Shown in pieces: positions 7,717 through 17,414 of a stretch of 36,450 nucleotides of DNA. Each line of letters begins with the position of its first letter. Within the stretch, counting starts at the first letter, position 1. Source of the DNA: an uncultured Chromatiaceae bacterium. GTDB taxonomy: Bacteria; Pseudomonadota; Gammaproteobacteria; Tenderiales; Tenderiaceae. The stretch is from positions 1 through 36,450 of the forward strand of contig CALZIQ010000022.1 of the NCBI GenBank assembly GCA_945787735.1. The letters run 5' to 3'. Below the pieces are notes generated by a model. It ran no database searches, was not told the DNA's origin, and saw nothing but the letters and a program-made list of their open reading frames with translations. The position numbers and the translations under genes were made by a program.

Positions 7717-8211
7717 ATGGAAAACAGAACAGTAAATATTTTGATGCTAATCACGCTTGGTTTTTCAAGCCAGGCTGTATCTGCCGACAGGGTGTATAAA
7801 TGGCAGGCTGATGACGGCACGGTGATTTATTCTGATACCGCACCACCTGGAAAAGTAGTCGAGGAGCTTGATATGCCCCAAGCCCCCGTGCCGGATTCTA
7901 GTGCACCGAGTCGTAATCAGCAGCAATTGTTGAAGCAGTCGGAGCAGATCAGCGAACGCGTCGAACGGCGCAAACAACGGCGTGAGTTGCTTCAGAGTGA
8001 ATTGGATGAGACCCGGAGAAAATTAGCGCAGGCGCGAGAAGCCATGGAGCAGGGCAGAGAGCCCGGGGAAGGCGAACGTCAGCACCTGGCAGGTGGCGGA
8101 TCACGTTTGGCTCCCGCTTATTTCAAGCGTATCGAGCAGCAGGAGAAAGAGATTGAGTCGTTGGAACAGCGCGTCAGCGAGCTGTTGGAAGAGCTGCGCT
8201 CCTTACGCTAA
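7717..8211 (+). CDS. DUF4124 domain periplasmic protein
   Basis: The 164-residue protein has a signal peptide (about 1-23, ending QAVSA). The DUF4124 signature follows directly: RVYKWQADDGTVIYSDTAPPG, about residues 25-45. After a proline-rich linker the rest (about 65-164) is charged and heptad-like, predicting a long coiled coil broken by a glycine-rich segment near 120. DUF4124 proteins are small exported proteins of unknown function common in Gammaproteobacteria. There is no Shine-Dalgarno before the ATG, and a -10-like TAGAAT at 7705-7710 would start transcription near the start codon, so the message may be leaderless. Confidence 0.85.
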   Translation: MENRTVNILMLITLGFSSQAVSADRVYKWQADDGTVIYSDTAPPGKVVEELDMPQAPVPDSSAPSRNQQQLLKQSEQISERVERRKQRRELLQSELDETRRKLAQAREAMEQGREPGEGERQHLAGGGSRLAPAYFKRIEQQEKEIESLEQRVSELLEELRSLR

Positions 8212-8339
8212 CTCAGCGCGCAAGTGGTGTAGCTATCATGTAAATTCAGACCCAGGCATCCGATCCCCAGATTTTATTTCCATTATTGCGATTAATAATA
8301 TGGTGATCTAGTATTATTCCTAAACGGTATATTAGGCCA

Positions 8340-9293
8340 ATGAAACTCCAGCAACTTATTTACATTCGCGAAGTGGCGCGCCGAGGACTGAATGTTTCAG
8401 CGGCCGCTGATGCACTGCATACTGCTCAACCTGGTGTGAGCAGTCAGATTCGCCTGCTGGAAGATGAGCTAAATGTGCAGATCTTTGAGCGCAATGGCAA
8501 ACGCCTGGTCGGGGTGACCGAGCCGGGGCGGCAGATTCTGGAGATTGTCGAACGGGTCTTGCAGGAAGTCGACAATATAAAAAAAGTCAGTGGTGAGTTT
8601 TCGGATGAGGCCAGTGGTCGCTTGGTGATTGCCACGACCCATACCCAGGCGCGTTATGCTTTGCCGCCGGTAGTGACGGTATTCAAGCAAAAGTATCCCG
8701 ATGTGCGACTGGAGTTACAGCAGGGCAGTCCCAGTCATGCCGCTGAGCTGGCAGCCAAAGGGGTTGTAGATATTGCCATCGCCACTGAGGCCATCTCGGA
8801 TTACCCCGATTTGGTGATGTTGCCGTGTTATGAATGGAACCGTTGCGTAGTCTGTCCGCCTGGGCACCCTTTGCTGGATGAACAGCCCCTCAGTCTTGAG
8901 GCGCTGGTTCGCTATCCCATTATTACCTACGATTTTGCCATGACCGGCCGCTCCAAGATTAACAAGGCCTTTGAGGCTGCCGGGTTGGAGCCTAATGTGG
9001 TGCTGACGGCGATTGACTCCGATGTGATCAAAACCTATGTGGAGCTGGGGCTGGGAGTGGGTGTGCTGGCCAAGATGGCTTATGACCAGGAGCGCGATAT
9101 TAATCTACGGTCTGTTGACGCCTCTCACCTGTTTGAGTCGAGTACCACACGCATCGGCATTCGAAAGGGTGCTTTCTTACGCAAGTATGTATACGAGTTT
9201 ATCGAATTGTTTGCGCCACACCTGACTAAGTCAGCCATCGAAGAGGCGATGGCTGGGCGCGGCGGACATGGGGTTGCGGCAGAAGAGCAGTAA
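8340..9293 (+). CDS. cysB: CysB-type LysR transcriptional regulator of sulfur assimilation
   Basis: The 317-residue protein has an N-terminal winged helix (MKLQQLIYIREVARRGLNVSAAADALHT, QPGVSSQIRLLEDEL) and a LysR substrate-binding domain. IATTHTQARYALP around 97-109 holds T100, T102 and Q103 at the same positions as the sulfate/acetylserine pocket residues of E. coli CysB (324 aa). It should activate sulfate and thiosulfate assimilation genes when cysteine is short. It sits next to topA as in E. coli; the stops are five bases apart in convergent orientation and no terminator is visible. The Shine-Dalgarno is weak. Confidence 0.92.
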   Translation: MKLQQLIYIREVARRGLNVSAAADALHTAQPGVSSQIRLLEDELNVQIFERNGKRLVGVTEPGRQILEIVERVLQEVDNIKKVSGEFSDEASGRLVIATTHTQARYALPPVVTVFKQKYPDVRLELQQGSPSHAAELAAKGVVDIAIATEAISDYPDLVMLPCYEWNRCVVCPPGHPLLDEQPLSLEALVRYPIITYDFAMTGRSKINKAFEAAGLEPNVVLTAIDSDVIKTYVELGLGVGVLAKMAYDQERDINLRSVDASHLFESSTTRIGIRKGAFLRKYVYEFIELFAPHLTKSAIEEAMAGRGGHGVAAEEQ

Positions 9294-9298
9294 GGGCG

Positions 9299-11608
9299 CT
9301 AAGAAGCCTCTTCCTCTTCGGTTTCCACCGGCTCTGAGTAGCCGCATTCCTTTTGCGGGCAGACTTTTTCCGTGCCTTTACGCTTAGTTGTCTTCAAAGT
9401 CAGGATAGGCCACTCGCAATTGGGGCAGGGCTCATTAATCGGCTCGTTCCATACCGCGTATTTGCAGTCGGGGTAACAGGAGCAGGAATAGAACAACTTA
9501 CCGTAACGCGACTTGCGTGACACCATGGTGCCCTTGTGGCACTCAGGGCATTCGACGCCAGTGTCCTTTGGTTTTTCCAGCGGCTCGATGTGCTTGCAGT
9601 CGGGATAGGTCGAGCAGCCGATGAACTTGCCATAACGCCCTGTGCGGATGATCAGAGGGGCGTCGCACTTGGGGCAGGTGCGGCCTTCGACCACTTCAGG
9701 CTCAGCGGCAGATTCTGCATCCTCTTCCAGGCTGCGGGTGTAATCACACTCGGGAAAACCTGTACAGCCCACGAAGCGACCGCGTCGGCCGAGTCGAATC
9801 GATAGCGGTTTGCTGCACTTGGGGCATTCCTCATCCAGCGCCTCATGAGTCACATCTTGGCGACTGACATTGGCCTCTGTATCGTCGATCTGGTGTTTGA
9901 ACGGCGACCAGAAGGTGGCGAGCAACGGCAGCCATTCCTGCTCGCCGCGCGAGATGGCATCAAGCTCATCCTCTAGATTGGCGGTAAATTCATAGTCGAC
10001 ATATTTGGAAAAATATTCGGTCAGGAACTTGTTGACGATACGGCCCACATCGGTGGGGCGGAAACGCTTTTTCTCAAGCGTTACATATTCTCGCGCCTGC
10101 AGGGTAGAGATGATTGAAGCATAAGTGGACGGCCGGCCGATGCCGTGCTCTTCCAGAGTCTTGACCAAACTGGCCTCGCTGTAGCGCGGTGGCGGTTCGG
10201 TAAAGTGTTGTTCAGTACGGATTGCCAGCAGATTGATCTCGTCGCCTTGTTCCAGTGGTGGCAACATTTTGTCGTCATCACTGGCCTTGGCGTCATCCAC
10301 GTCTTCTTGATAGACGGCCATGAAGCCAGCTGTATGAATGGATGAGCCGTTGGCACGGAACAGGTTGCTCTCGTCGCCAGCGGCCAAGTCAACTGCCATG
10401 GTATTGATGGTGGCGTGAATCATCTGACAGGCGAGGGTGCGCTTCCAGATCAATTCATAGAGTTTGAGCTGGTCCTTGGTCAGGTGTTCTTTGAGTGCAC
10501 CGGGTTCGATCAGGATCGACGTGGGGCGAATCGCCTCATGCGCCTCCTGGGCATTCTTGGACTTGGTTTTGTAGACATTGGGTGTCTCGGGCTGGTTCTC
10601 TTTACCGTACTTCTCTACAATGTAACCACGGATCTCGTCCAATGCTTCCTGGGCAAGATTGACCGAGTCGGTACGCATGTAGGTGATCAGGCCGATGGCG
10701 CCGCTGCCGGTATCGATGCCCTCATAAAGCTGCTGTGCCGTGCGCATGGTGCGCTGGGCAGTGAAGCCAAGTTTGCGTGAGGCTTCCTGTTGTAGGGTTG
10801 ATGTGATGAACGGCGGCGCTGGATTACGTTTGCGTTTACGCTTGTCGACCTTGATGATCTTGAGCGTACCATTGGCGGCCTTGTTCAAAAACTGTTCTGC
10901 TGCGTGAGCCTGCTTGTCGTTGGTGATGCTGAACTGGCTCTGTTTTTCGCCTTCCAGGTGGGTGAGTTTGCCCATGAATTGGGCGCTATTGCCTTTACCC
11001 TTTTTTAGATCGGCTTCGATGGTCCAGTATTCTTTCGGGTCAAATTTTTCGATCTCAAGCTCGCGCTCGACGATCATGCGCAGGGCAGGGCTCTGCACCC
11101 GACCGGCAGAGAGGCCGCGGCGAATCTTTTTCCATAGCAGTGGCGACAGGTTGAATCCGACCAGATAGTCTAGCGCCCGACGTGCTTGCTGTGCATTGAC
11201 AAGATCATCCGCCAATGGGCGGGGGTGTGCCATTGCTTCCTGGATGGCACGCTTGGTAATTTCATGAAAGACAACCCGGTGGACCTCTTTATTCTTGAGC
11301 AGCTTTTTGCCTTTTAGGTGTTCACAAATATGCCACGAGATGGCCTCGCCTTCGCGATCCGGGTCAGTCGCAAGATAGAGTGCGTCGGCCTGTCTCATCG
11401 CCTTGACGATGGCGTCGATATGCTTTTGGTTTTTTTCAATCACCTGATACTTCATGGCAAAACCATTGGTAGGATCGACGGCCCCTTCTTTGGGTAGCAG
11501 ATCGCGGACGTGACCATATGAAGCCATCACCTCGTAACCCTTGCCGAGATACTTTTTGATGGTTTTAGCCTTCGCCGGGGATTCTACAATGACTAAATTT
11601 GTGCTCAT
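9299..11608 (-). CDS. topA: DNA topoisomerase I
   Basis: The 769-residue type IA topoisomerase relaxes negative supercoils. The Toprim domain has VESPAKAKT with E9 and the metal-binding DPDRE at 82-86. The catalytic tyrosine is Y310 in GLITYMRTDS, with R312 beside it. Behind the catalytic core are four Cys4 zinc-ribbon motifs, starting with CPKCSKPL near 595, then CPKCDAPL, CPECHKGT and CPNCEWPI. E. coli TopA is longer (865), the difference lying in its C-terminal ribbons. It is the last gene of the lysM-dprA-smg-topA minus-strand run, 119 bases after smg, and ends against cysB. Confidence 0.97.
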   Translation of the reverse strand: MSTNLVIVESPAKAKTIKKYLGKGYEVMASYGHVRDLLPKEGAVDPTNGFAMKYQVIEKNQKHIDAIVKAMRQADALYLATDPDREGEAISWHICEHLKGKKLLKNKEVHRVVFHEITKRAIQEAMAHPRPLADDLVNAQQARRALDYLVGFNLSPLLWKKIRRGLSAGRVQSPALRMIVERELEIEKFDPKEYWTIEADLKKGKGNSAQFMGKLTHLEGEKQSQFSITNDKQAHAAEQFLNKAANGTLKIIKVDKRKRKRNPAPPFITSTLQQEASRKLGFTAQRTMRTAQQLYEGIDTGSGAIGLITYMRTDSVNLAQEALDEIRGYIVEKYGKENQPETPNVYKTKSKNAQEAHEAIRPTSILIEPGALKEHLTKDQLKLYELIWKRTLACQMIHATINTMAVDLAAGDESNLFRANGSSIHTAGFMAVYQEDVDDAKASDDDKMLPPLEQGDEINLLAIRTEQHFTEPPPRYSEASLVKTLEEHGIGRPSTYASIISTLQAREYVTLEKKRFRPTDVGRIVNKFLTEYFSKYVDYEFTANLEDELDAISRGEQEWLPLLATFWSPFKHQIDDTEANVSRQDVTHEALDEECPKCSKPLSIRLGRRGRFVGCTGFPECDYTRSLEEDAESAAEPEVVEGRTCPKCDAPLIIRTGRYGKFIGCSTYPDCKHIEPLEKPKDTGVECPECHKGTMVSRKSRYGKLFYSCSCYPDCKYAVWNEPINEPCPNCEWPILTLKTTKRKGTEKVCPQKECGYSEPVETEEEEAS

Positions 11609-11727
11609 TTATATAAGTTATGTTCTGTCAGTGTGGTTCTGGGAGTAACGGTCGAAACAACACAGAGTTTAGAGTTGCCGGGCTAAAAGTCTAGCAGCTC
11701 TCTGCTCGTGGCGATAATGCAATGTGA

Positions 11728-12204
11728 TTAATGAAGGTGATCGGAGATCTCGTCGAAGATCAAATCCTCCATCCAGGCAAAGGCGGCCTCGTGGCCTGGC
11801 TGGTTGAATAGCACCATCAGGATGACCCACTTTAGCTGGGGTAAATCGATTTCTTCGGTTTCCAATGCCATGGCGCGGTCGATGACCAATTCGCGGGCGA
11901 TTGGGTCTAGCACGCCGGTTTGCTCCAGAAAGATAAGAAAGCCGCGGCACTCGGTGTCCATTTTGGTGAGTTCTTGGCTGCTATAAATCCGCATGGAACG
12001 ACCCGACAGCGGACTACTGAAGCTGCTTTCTCTGGCATTGCTGAGATCTTCAAGCCAGTTGAAGGCTTTTTCCACATCCTGGCTCTGGAAGCCGGCGTTA
12101 TCCAGTTGGCCACGCAGGACGTTTTCGTCCGGCATATCACCGGTTTCGCTGTCGAGGCAGTGCTCAAACAGAAACATCAGGATGTCGAGTACGTTTTCTT
12201 TCAT
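11728..12204 (-). CDS. smg: Smg family protein (DUF494)
   Basis: The 158-residue protein is essentially the length of E. coli Smg (157). It starts MKENVLDILMFLFEHC and contains the family stretches NWLEDL, RIYSSQELTKMDTECRGFL and LPQLKWVILMVLFNQPG. Its molecular function is unknown; genetic context ties the family to DprA. The ATG overlaps the dprA stop by four bases (ATGA), and no separate Shine-Dalgarno is seen, so translation is probably coupled to dprA. Confidence 0.92.
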   Translation of the reverse strand: MKENVLDILMFLFEHCLDSETGDMPDENVLRGQLDNAGFQSQDVEKAFNWLEDLSNARESSFSSPLSGRSMRIYSSQELTKMDTECRGFLIFLEQTGVLDPIARELVIDRAMALETEEIDLPQLKWVILMVLFNQPGHEAAFAWMEDLIFDEISDHLH

Positions 12205-13364
12205 GTGTGATTGGCTGCTTTCATATAGAGTCCACCTGCGAGGCAGGATACCATTCCCTGTAATTCCAATACCAGCAGAATTGAGGTGACGTCCTCTGCG
12301 GCCAACTGGCTGCGTTCTACGAGCATATCGATACTGACCGGGTCATGCCCCATGATTGAGAGCAGTTTCGAGCTCTCGGCGTCGAGTTCAGGGGGGGCAG
12401 CAGGATTGGACTGCACAGCATGATCGAAGTTCGGCGCAACGCCAAGCTCGTCGACAATATCATCGATGGTCTCCACCAGTTTTGCGCCCTGTCGGATGAG
12501 GTTGTGACAACCGCGTGCCAGGGGGTTGTGAATGGAGCCGGGGATAGCGAACACCTCGCGGCCTTGTTCGTTGGCAAGGCGGGCGGTAATGAGCGAGCCG
12601 CTCTTGGGGGCGGCCTCGACTACCAGGGTGCCGAGGCTGAGACCGCTGATAATGCGGTTGCGGCGTGGAAAGTGAGCGGCGAGTGGTGGTGTGCCAGTGG
12701 CAAATTCTGAGATCAGGGCGCCGCTTGAGGCGATTTCGTGGGCCAGTTCGCGGTGCCGGGCGGGGTAGACGCGATCAAGTCCTGTGCCGGTAACGGCGAT
12801 GGTTTGCCCGCTGCCGGCCAGCGCGCCCTGGTGCGCGGCCGCATCGATGCCCTGAGCCAGTCCGCTGGTGATGGTCAGGCCGGCTTGGGAGAGGCACTGG
12901 GCAAAATTAAAGGCGTTTTCCTTACCGCCGGCGCTGGGGTTGCGGCTGCCGACCATGCCCAGCTGCAAGGTTTTTAATAGCTCTGGTCTGCCGTTGACGA
13001 ACAGCAGCGGTGGTGCCGAGTCGATCTGGCGCAGGCGCTGGGGATAGCGTTCATCTTCGATGCTGATGATGTGGTGATCTGGGGCGGCGCGTCGCCAGGC
13101 GAGGTCTGCTTCGACCTTGCTCCAATTAGGTTGCTTGAGCCACTCCTTGCTCTCTTTGGGTAATTCAAGACGGTTGATTTCGCCGGGACCTATTTCGAAC
13201 AAAACGCTGGGGTGTTGGAAATACTCTAAGAGTGTTTGGAAGCGGCGAGGGCCAATGCCGGGGCAGTGCAGCAGCGCCAGCCAGGAAGCCAATGAGGCTT
13301 CATCTGGCGCTTTTACAAAATTGGGGTCGGATGAACTTATTTGATTTATGCTGGTAGCATCCAT
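12201..13364 (-). CDS. dprA: DNA-processing protein DprA
   Basis: The 387-residue protein has a SAM-like N-terminal region (LLHCPGIGPRRFQTLLEYF) and a Rossmann-fold core with GSRNPS at 139-144, SGLAQGIDAAAH at 167-178, PRRNRIISG at 233-241 and PKSGSLITARLA. A winged-helix C-terminal domain follows (about 325-383). DprA binds incoming single-stranded DNA and loads RecA during natural transformation. It follows the LysM gene by 21 bases and overlaps smg. No competence pilus genes are in the window, so a transformation role here is inferred from the family. Confidence 0.95.
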   Translation of the reverse strand: MDATSINQISSSDPNFVKAPDEASLASWLALLHCPGIGPRRFQTLLEYFQHPSVLFEIGPGEINRLELPKESKEWLKQPNWSKVEADLAWRRAAPDHHIISIEDERYPQRLRQIDSAPPLLFVNGRPELLKTLQLGMVGSRNPSAGGKENAFNFAQCLSQAGLTITSGLAQGIDAAAHQGALAGSGQTIAVTGTGLDRVYPARHRELAHEIASSGALISEFATGTPPLAAHFPRRNRIISGLSLGTLVVEAAPKSGSLITARLANEQGREVFAIPGSIHNPLARGCHNLIRQGAKLVETIDDIVDELGVAPNFDHAVQSNPAAPPELDAESSKLLSIMGHDPVSIDMLVERSQLAAEDVTSILLVLELQGMVSCLAGGLYMKAANHT

Positions 13365-13385
13365 GCCACCAGGGTATCACTTCCG

Positions 13386-14426
13386 TCAGGGCTTGGTAAT
13401 GGGGTCGCCGATGCGAATATCTTTTATCGTATTCATCACCAAGGCATAACTGACCCGGTCAAAGGTGTTCACTACCATCAACAGGCCTGAGCGTTCGTCG
13501 GGGAGCTGGACTTCAGGTTTGAAGAATTCAGTCGAGTAATTGTCGAGAATGACATCGCCTTTTTTGCGAACCGCCAGCACATGACCAAGCTCCATGCCAT
13601 CCTGTTTGCCCAGGTTAATTACTACCGTATTGTATTGGCCTGCGCGCGACATACCGTCAAGAATGGAGATGATCCGGCCTTCGATGCTGTTATCAGGAGA
13701 GTGAGGTGTGAAGCTATTGTCAATTTGCGCCTCATCTGTCGCCAATACCTTGTCGCCCAGCAGTGTTTCACGATAGCTCTTTACAATGCGTAAGGATGCG
13801 GGGTTGCCTTCGAGGGTCAGTTGCGCATCAGAGACATGAATGGCCTCATAGCCTAGAATATCATTTTTGTTTTTTGGGTTGCGGTAGACATTACCGATAC
13901 GGTAGACGCTGAAATCCTTGTTTTCATCCTGTAGCAGGTTGGCGACATAGATCTTTCCACCGGTGCCGCTGACCAGGTGGTCATCTTCTGCGTGACTGAT
14001 ATAACCAGCGTTTTTAAGCTGCTCTTCGGTCAGGATTCTTGGACGTTTGAGAAATTGGGCTACGGCATTGGCGGGGATAGTGGTAATTGCACTCTGGAGC
14101 CGGCTGGTACGGGCATTGGGTGATAGTTTGACGGTTGGCCGCCCGCGGCTGACCTGCAATACTGGCTTGCCATCACGATAGGTCAGTGAAATTTGGTCGC
14201 CAGGATAGATGAGATGTGGGTTGCTGATCTCTGGATTGATATGCCAGATTTCGGGCCAGCGCCATGCGTCGCGCAGAAACTTGGATGAAATATCCCACAG
14301 GGTGTCGCCCTTGACGACAACATAGCTTTGCGGATGATCCGGTTTCAATGCCAGGGTGTCGGCAAAGGCGCTGCTGCTCAAGCAGAGACTGGCAGCGAGG
14401 GCGAGCAGAGCATTCCTGATAGACAT
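13386..14426 (-). CDS. LysM domain exported protein
   Basis: The 346-residue protein has a signal peptide (cleavage after SSAFA near 22). A LysM peptidoglycan-binding domain follows at about 34-80, with VVVKGDTLWDISSKFL and NPHLIYPGDQISL. The remaining 265 residues form a conserved region of unknown function, with RPRILTEEQLKNAGYI and GKQDGMELGHVLAVRKKG. Proteins of this architecture regularly precede dprA in Gammaproteobacteria. It is probably periplasmic and bound to the cell wall. It is the first gene of the minus-strand operon and is divergent from def. Confidence 0.88.
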   Translation of the reverse strand: MSIRNALLALAASLCLSSSAFADTLALKPDHPQSYVVVKGDTLWDISSKFLRDAWRWPEIWHINPEISNPHLIYPGDQISLTYRDGKPVLQVSRGRPTVKLSPNARTSRLQSAITTIPANAVAQFLKRPRILTEEQLKNAGYISHAEDDHLVSGTGGKIYVANLLQDENKDFSVYRIGNVYRNPKNKNDILGYEAIHVSDAQLTLEGNPASLRIVKSYRETLLGDKVLATDEAQIDNSFTPHSPDNSIEGRIISILDGMSRAGQYNTVVINLGKQDGMELGHVLAVRKKGDVILDNYSTEFFKPEVQLPDERSGLLMVVNTFDRVSYALVMNTIKDIRIGDPITKP

Positions 14427-14460
14427 AGATTAATCCTTAAGTTGTTCTATTTTCAGCTTG

Positions 14461-14489
14461 AGTGTAGCGAATAACTGTATCGGCACCAA
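14461..14489 (-). promoter_or_regulatory. Possible promoter of the lysM-dprA-smg operon
   Basis: On the minus strand, TTGGTG (14489-14484) and TACACT (14466-14461) are separated by exactly 17 bases, about 35 bases before the LysM start. The match is moderate. In the same divergent spacer, TATAAT at 14544-14549 could be the -10 of def on the plus strand, without a good -35. Confidence 0.4.
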
Positions 14490-14581
14490 GCCGAGCTTAA
14501 CAGAGAATGCGCGGTTAACGGTGCGATCGTATTAGATCAGCAGTATAATCGGCAGCTCAAGTAAATAATTAAAGTTTTGTT

Positions 14582-15085
14582 ATGTCAATCAGACCCATAT
14601 TGCATTTTCCTGACGAACGACTGAGAACACTGTCACAATCGGTGGCCGAGGTGGACGGTAAAATTCGCCAGCTCGTTGATGATATGTTTGAAACCATGTA
14701 CGAGGCACCGGGCATTGGTCTTGCCGCCCCCCAGGTGGACGTTTTCAAGCGTGTGATTGTCATCGATATCTCAGAAGACAAAAGTGCGCCACAGGTTTTC
14801 ATCAACCCGGAACTGCTCGAGACCCGTGGTCATGAGCAGATGGAGGAGGGGTGTTTGTCGGTGCCGGGTATCTACGAGACCGTCGAACGGGCCGACTGGA
14901 TCCGCGTCAGAGCGCTTGGCCGCGATGGCGAGCCGTTTGAAAAAGAAGTCGATGGCCTGGAGGCGGTGTGTATCCAGCACGAAATCGATCATCTCGATGG
15001 CAAGCTATTTGTGGACTATCTTTCCGGTCTTAAGCGTCAGCGCATCCGCAAGAAGATGGAAAAACAGCGTCGCCAAACCCTATAA
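14582..15085 (+). CDS. def: Peptide deformylase
   Basis: The 167-residue enzyme removes the formyl group from the N-terminal methionine of new proteins. All three motifs are present: GIGLAAPQ at 44-51, EGCLSVP at 89-95 and QHEIDH at 132-137. C91, H133 and H137 are the metal ligands and E134 the general base. Length and motifs match E. coli Def (169). It opens the plus-strand run def-fmt-rsmB, with fmt 30 bases downstream. No clear Shine-Dalgarno is seen upstream of the ATG. Confidence 0.98.
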   Translation: MSIRPILHFPDERLRTLSQSVAEVDGKIRQLVDDMFETMYEAPGIGLAAPQVDVFKRVIVIDISEDKSAPQVFINPELLETRGHEQMEEGCLSVPGIYETVERADWIRVRALGRDGEPFEKEVDGLEAVCIQHEIDHLDGKLFVDYLSGLKRQRIRKKMEKQRRQTL

Positions 15086-15115
15086 AATCCGCCCAAGCCA
15101 GTCTCAGGATGCCAG

Positions 15116-16081
15116 ATGTCAGAACCGCTTAAAGTCATTTTTGCCGGCACGCCCGAATTTGCGGCCGAGGCCCTGCAAACGCTATTGCAGTCACAGCATC
15201 AAGTGATTGCGGTCTATACTCAGCCGGACCGGCCGGCCGGGCGTGGCCGCAAACTCACACCCAGTCCAGTCAAACAACTGGCCCTAACGCATGACATTGA
15301 TGTCTACCAGCCCATCAGCCTGAAAGATGCGGACGCGCAGCAACAATTGGTAGACCTGAACGCCGATGTAATGGTGGTTGTGGCCTATGGTCTGCTGTTG
15401 CCGCTGCCGGTGTTGCAGGCGCCACGGCTCGGCTGCATCAACATCCATGCCTCGTTATTGCCGCGCTGGCGTGGCGCGGCACCGATTCAGCGCGCCATAC
15501 TGGCGGGCGATACGGAAACCGGCGTCACCATCATGCAGATGGATGATGGTCTGGATACGGGCGACATGTTGCTCAAGCAAGCCTGTCCGATCGAGCGGCA
15601 AGATACTGCTCAGATTCTGCATGACCGTTTGGCGAAGATTGGCGCCACAGCCGTGATTGATGTGCTGGATCAGCTCAGTGAAGGCAGGGCAAATCCGGAG
15701 CCTCAGAATGATAGCCAGAGCTGCTATGCCGCCAAACTCTCCAAGGCCGAAGCGTTCATAGACTGGCAACAGCCTGCAATGGAAATCGAATATCTTGTGC
15801 GCGCTTTTAATCCCTGGCCAGTGGCACAAACTGAGCTGGGCGAACAGATGATGCGCATCTGGCAGGCATGTGCCCTGGCGGATGAAGCAGCAGGGCGTCC
15901 ACCCGGCACAGTGATCAAGGCCGACAAGCAGGGCATCGATGTTGCTACAGGTAACGGCGTGTTGCGTATCTTGACCGCGCAATTGCCGGGTGGCAAGGCA
16001 TTGGCGGCAGCGGATTTGCTCAATGCCCGCAAGGAACTGAAGCAACCGGGACTCCGGTTGGGCTCAGTTAGTCAAAACTAG
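15116..16081 (+). CDS. fmt: Methionyl-tRNA formyltransferase
   Basis: The 321-residue enzyme formylates initiator Met-tRNA using 10-formyl-tetrahydrofolate. The N-terminal Rossmann domain has IFAGTPEFA at 8-16. The catalytic N109 and H111 lie in [18 protein letters not shown], with D147 in GLDTGD. The C-terminal OB-like tRNA-binding domain (about 207-315) is complete. E. coli Fmt has 315 residues. It sits between def, which removes the formyl group, and rsmB. An AGGA motif lies about seven bases before the ATG. Confidence 0.98.
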   Translation: MSEPLKVIFAGTPEFAAEALQTLLQSQHQVIAVYTQPDRPAGRGRKLTPSPVKQLALTHDIDVYQPISLKDADAQQQLVDLNADVMVVVAYGLLLPLPVLQAPRLGCINIHASLLPRWRGAAPIQRAILAGDTETGVTIMQMDDGLDTGDMLLKQACPIERQDTAQILHDRLAKIGATAVIDVLDQLSEGRANPEPQNDSQSCYAAKLSKAEAFIDWQQPAMEIEYLVRAFNPWPVAQTELGEQMMRIWQACALADEAAGRPPGTVIKADKQGIDVATGNGVLRILTAQLPGGKALAAADLLNARKELKQPGLRLGSVSQN

Positions 16082-16099
16082 CAGCGCTAGGCTTATCTT

Positions 16100-17407
16100 A
16101 TGGATGCCCGAGTTGCTGCTGCCAAAGCGCTGGACGAGGTCATCCGTCAGGGGCGATCGCTGAGTACGGTGATGCCGCGCTGGCAGGAGAAGGTGGCGGC
16201 CAAGGATCGCGCTCTGTTACAGGAAATTTGCTATGGCGTGCTGCGTTGGTACTGGCGCCTCGATACCATCGCTGCGCGTTTGTTGCGCAAACCCTTTAAG
16301 GCCAAAGACACCGATGTTTCCTGTTTGATTTTGGTCGGGCTCTATCAAATGGAATATCTACGCGTGCCGGATCATGCCGCTGTGTCGGAAACGGTGGCGG
16401 CCACCAAGGCGCTAAAAAAGCCCTGGGCGCGTGGTTTGGTGAATGCAGTATTGCGTAATTTTCAGCGTGATAGGGAGCAGATCCTTGCAGTCCTGGATAA
16501 AGATCCCCAAAGTCGTTATGCCCATCCTCGGTGGCTGAGCCAACAGCTGCAACAGGCCTATCCTGATGATTGGTCATCGATTCTCGAAGCAAATAACCAG
16601 CACCCCCCAATGTATCTGCGTGTTAATGCACGCCATTGTGAACGAGCTGTTTATCTAGAATTGCTGCAAAAAGCAGGGCATCCAGCCAGCGAATTGCCGT
16701 ATTCCAAGCAAGGCCTGATGCTTGATTCTGCGGCAGATGTGGAAGGCCTGCCGAAATTTGCGGACGGTTGGTTCTCGGTGCAAGATGCTGCGGCCCAATT
16801 GGCGGCCGGCTTGCTCGATGCCCAGCCGGGCGAGCGCATCCTTGACGCGTGCGCCGCACCGGGTGGCAAGACTGCACACGTGCTCGAATTGCAGCCGAAG
16901 CTGGTCGAGATGGTGGCGCTGGACCATGATGCGCAACGGCTCGAACGGGTTGAGCAAAATCTCGAACGTTTGGGATTGTCCGCCGCTGTGATATGCGCCG
17001 ATGCAAGTCAGCCGAATGACTGGTGGGATGGACAGGCATTTGATCGCATTATGCTTGATGCTCCCTGTTCCGCCACGGGTGTTATTCGCAGACATCCTGA
17101 TATTAAACTGCTGCGGCGCGAGGCGGATATCAAACAGCTTGTTGCCTTGCAGGCGCGCATTTTGAATGCCCTGTGGCCCTTGTTAAAACCAGGCGGTATG
17201 CTGTTGTACGTGACTTGCTCGGTGTTGCCGCAAGAAAATATAGAACAGCTGCAGCGTTTTTGCACCGGGCATGATGATGCTGAGCATCTGCCGATTACGG
17301 CGGAGTGGGGTATGGAACAAGCGATTGGGCGTCAGGTTATGCCGGGCATGGAGGGAATGGACGGCTTTTATTATGCGTGTCTACGTAAACGGTCAAACAC
17401 AGGATAG
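16100..17407 (+). CDS. rsmB: 16S rRNA (cytosine-967 C5) methyltransferase
   Basis: The 435-residue protein has an N-terminal NusB-like RNA-binding domain (about 1-140) and a C-terminal Rossmann methyltransferase. Motif I is LDACAAPGGK at 248-257. The proline-cysteine motif IV is DAPCSATG with C323, and the nucleophile is C373 in VTCSV. Two cysteines mark the RsmB/RsmF class of m5C methyltransferases. E. coli RsmB has 429 residues. The gene follows fmt by 18 bases, the usual order. Confidence 0.97.
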   Translation: MDARVAAAKALDEVIRQGRSLSTVMPRWQEKVAAKDRALLQEICYGVLRWYWRLDTIAARLLRKPFKAKDTDVSCLILVGLYQMEYLRVPDHAAVSETVAATKALKKPWARGLVNAVLRNFQRDREQILAVLDKDPQSRYAHPRWLSQQLQQAYPDDWSSILEANNQHPPMYLRVNARHCERAVYLELLQKAGHPASELPYSKQGLMLDSAADVEGLPKFADGWFSVQDAAAQLAAGLLDAQPGERILDACAAPGGKTAHVLELQPKLVEMVALDHDAQRLERVEQNLERLGLSAAVICADASQPNDWWDGQAFDRIMLDAPCSATGVIRRHPDIKLLRREADIKQLVALQARILNALWPLLKPGGMLLYVTCSVLPQENIEQLQRFCTGHDDAEHLPITAEWGMEQAIGRQVMPGMEGMDGFYYACLRKRSNTG

Positions 17408-17414
17408 GCCTTTG

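Noticed and set aside
15455-16045. Long minus-strand frame inside fmt
   Set aside because: It lies fully opposite a clear fmt gene with all motifs and has no start signals.
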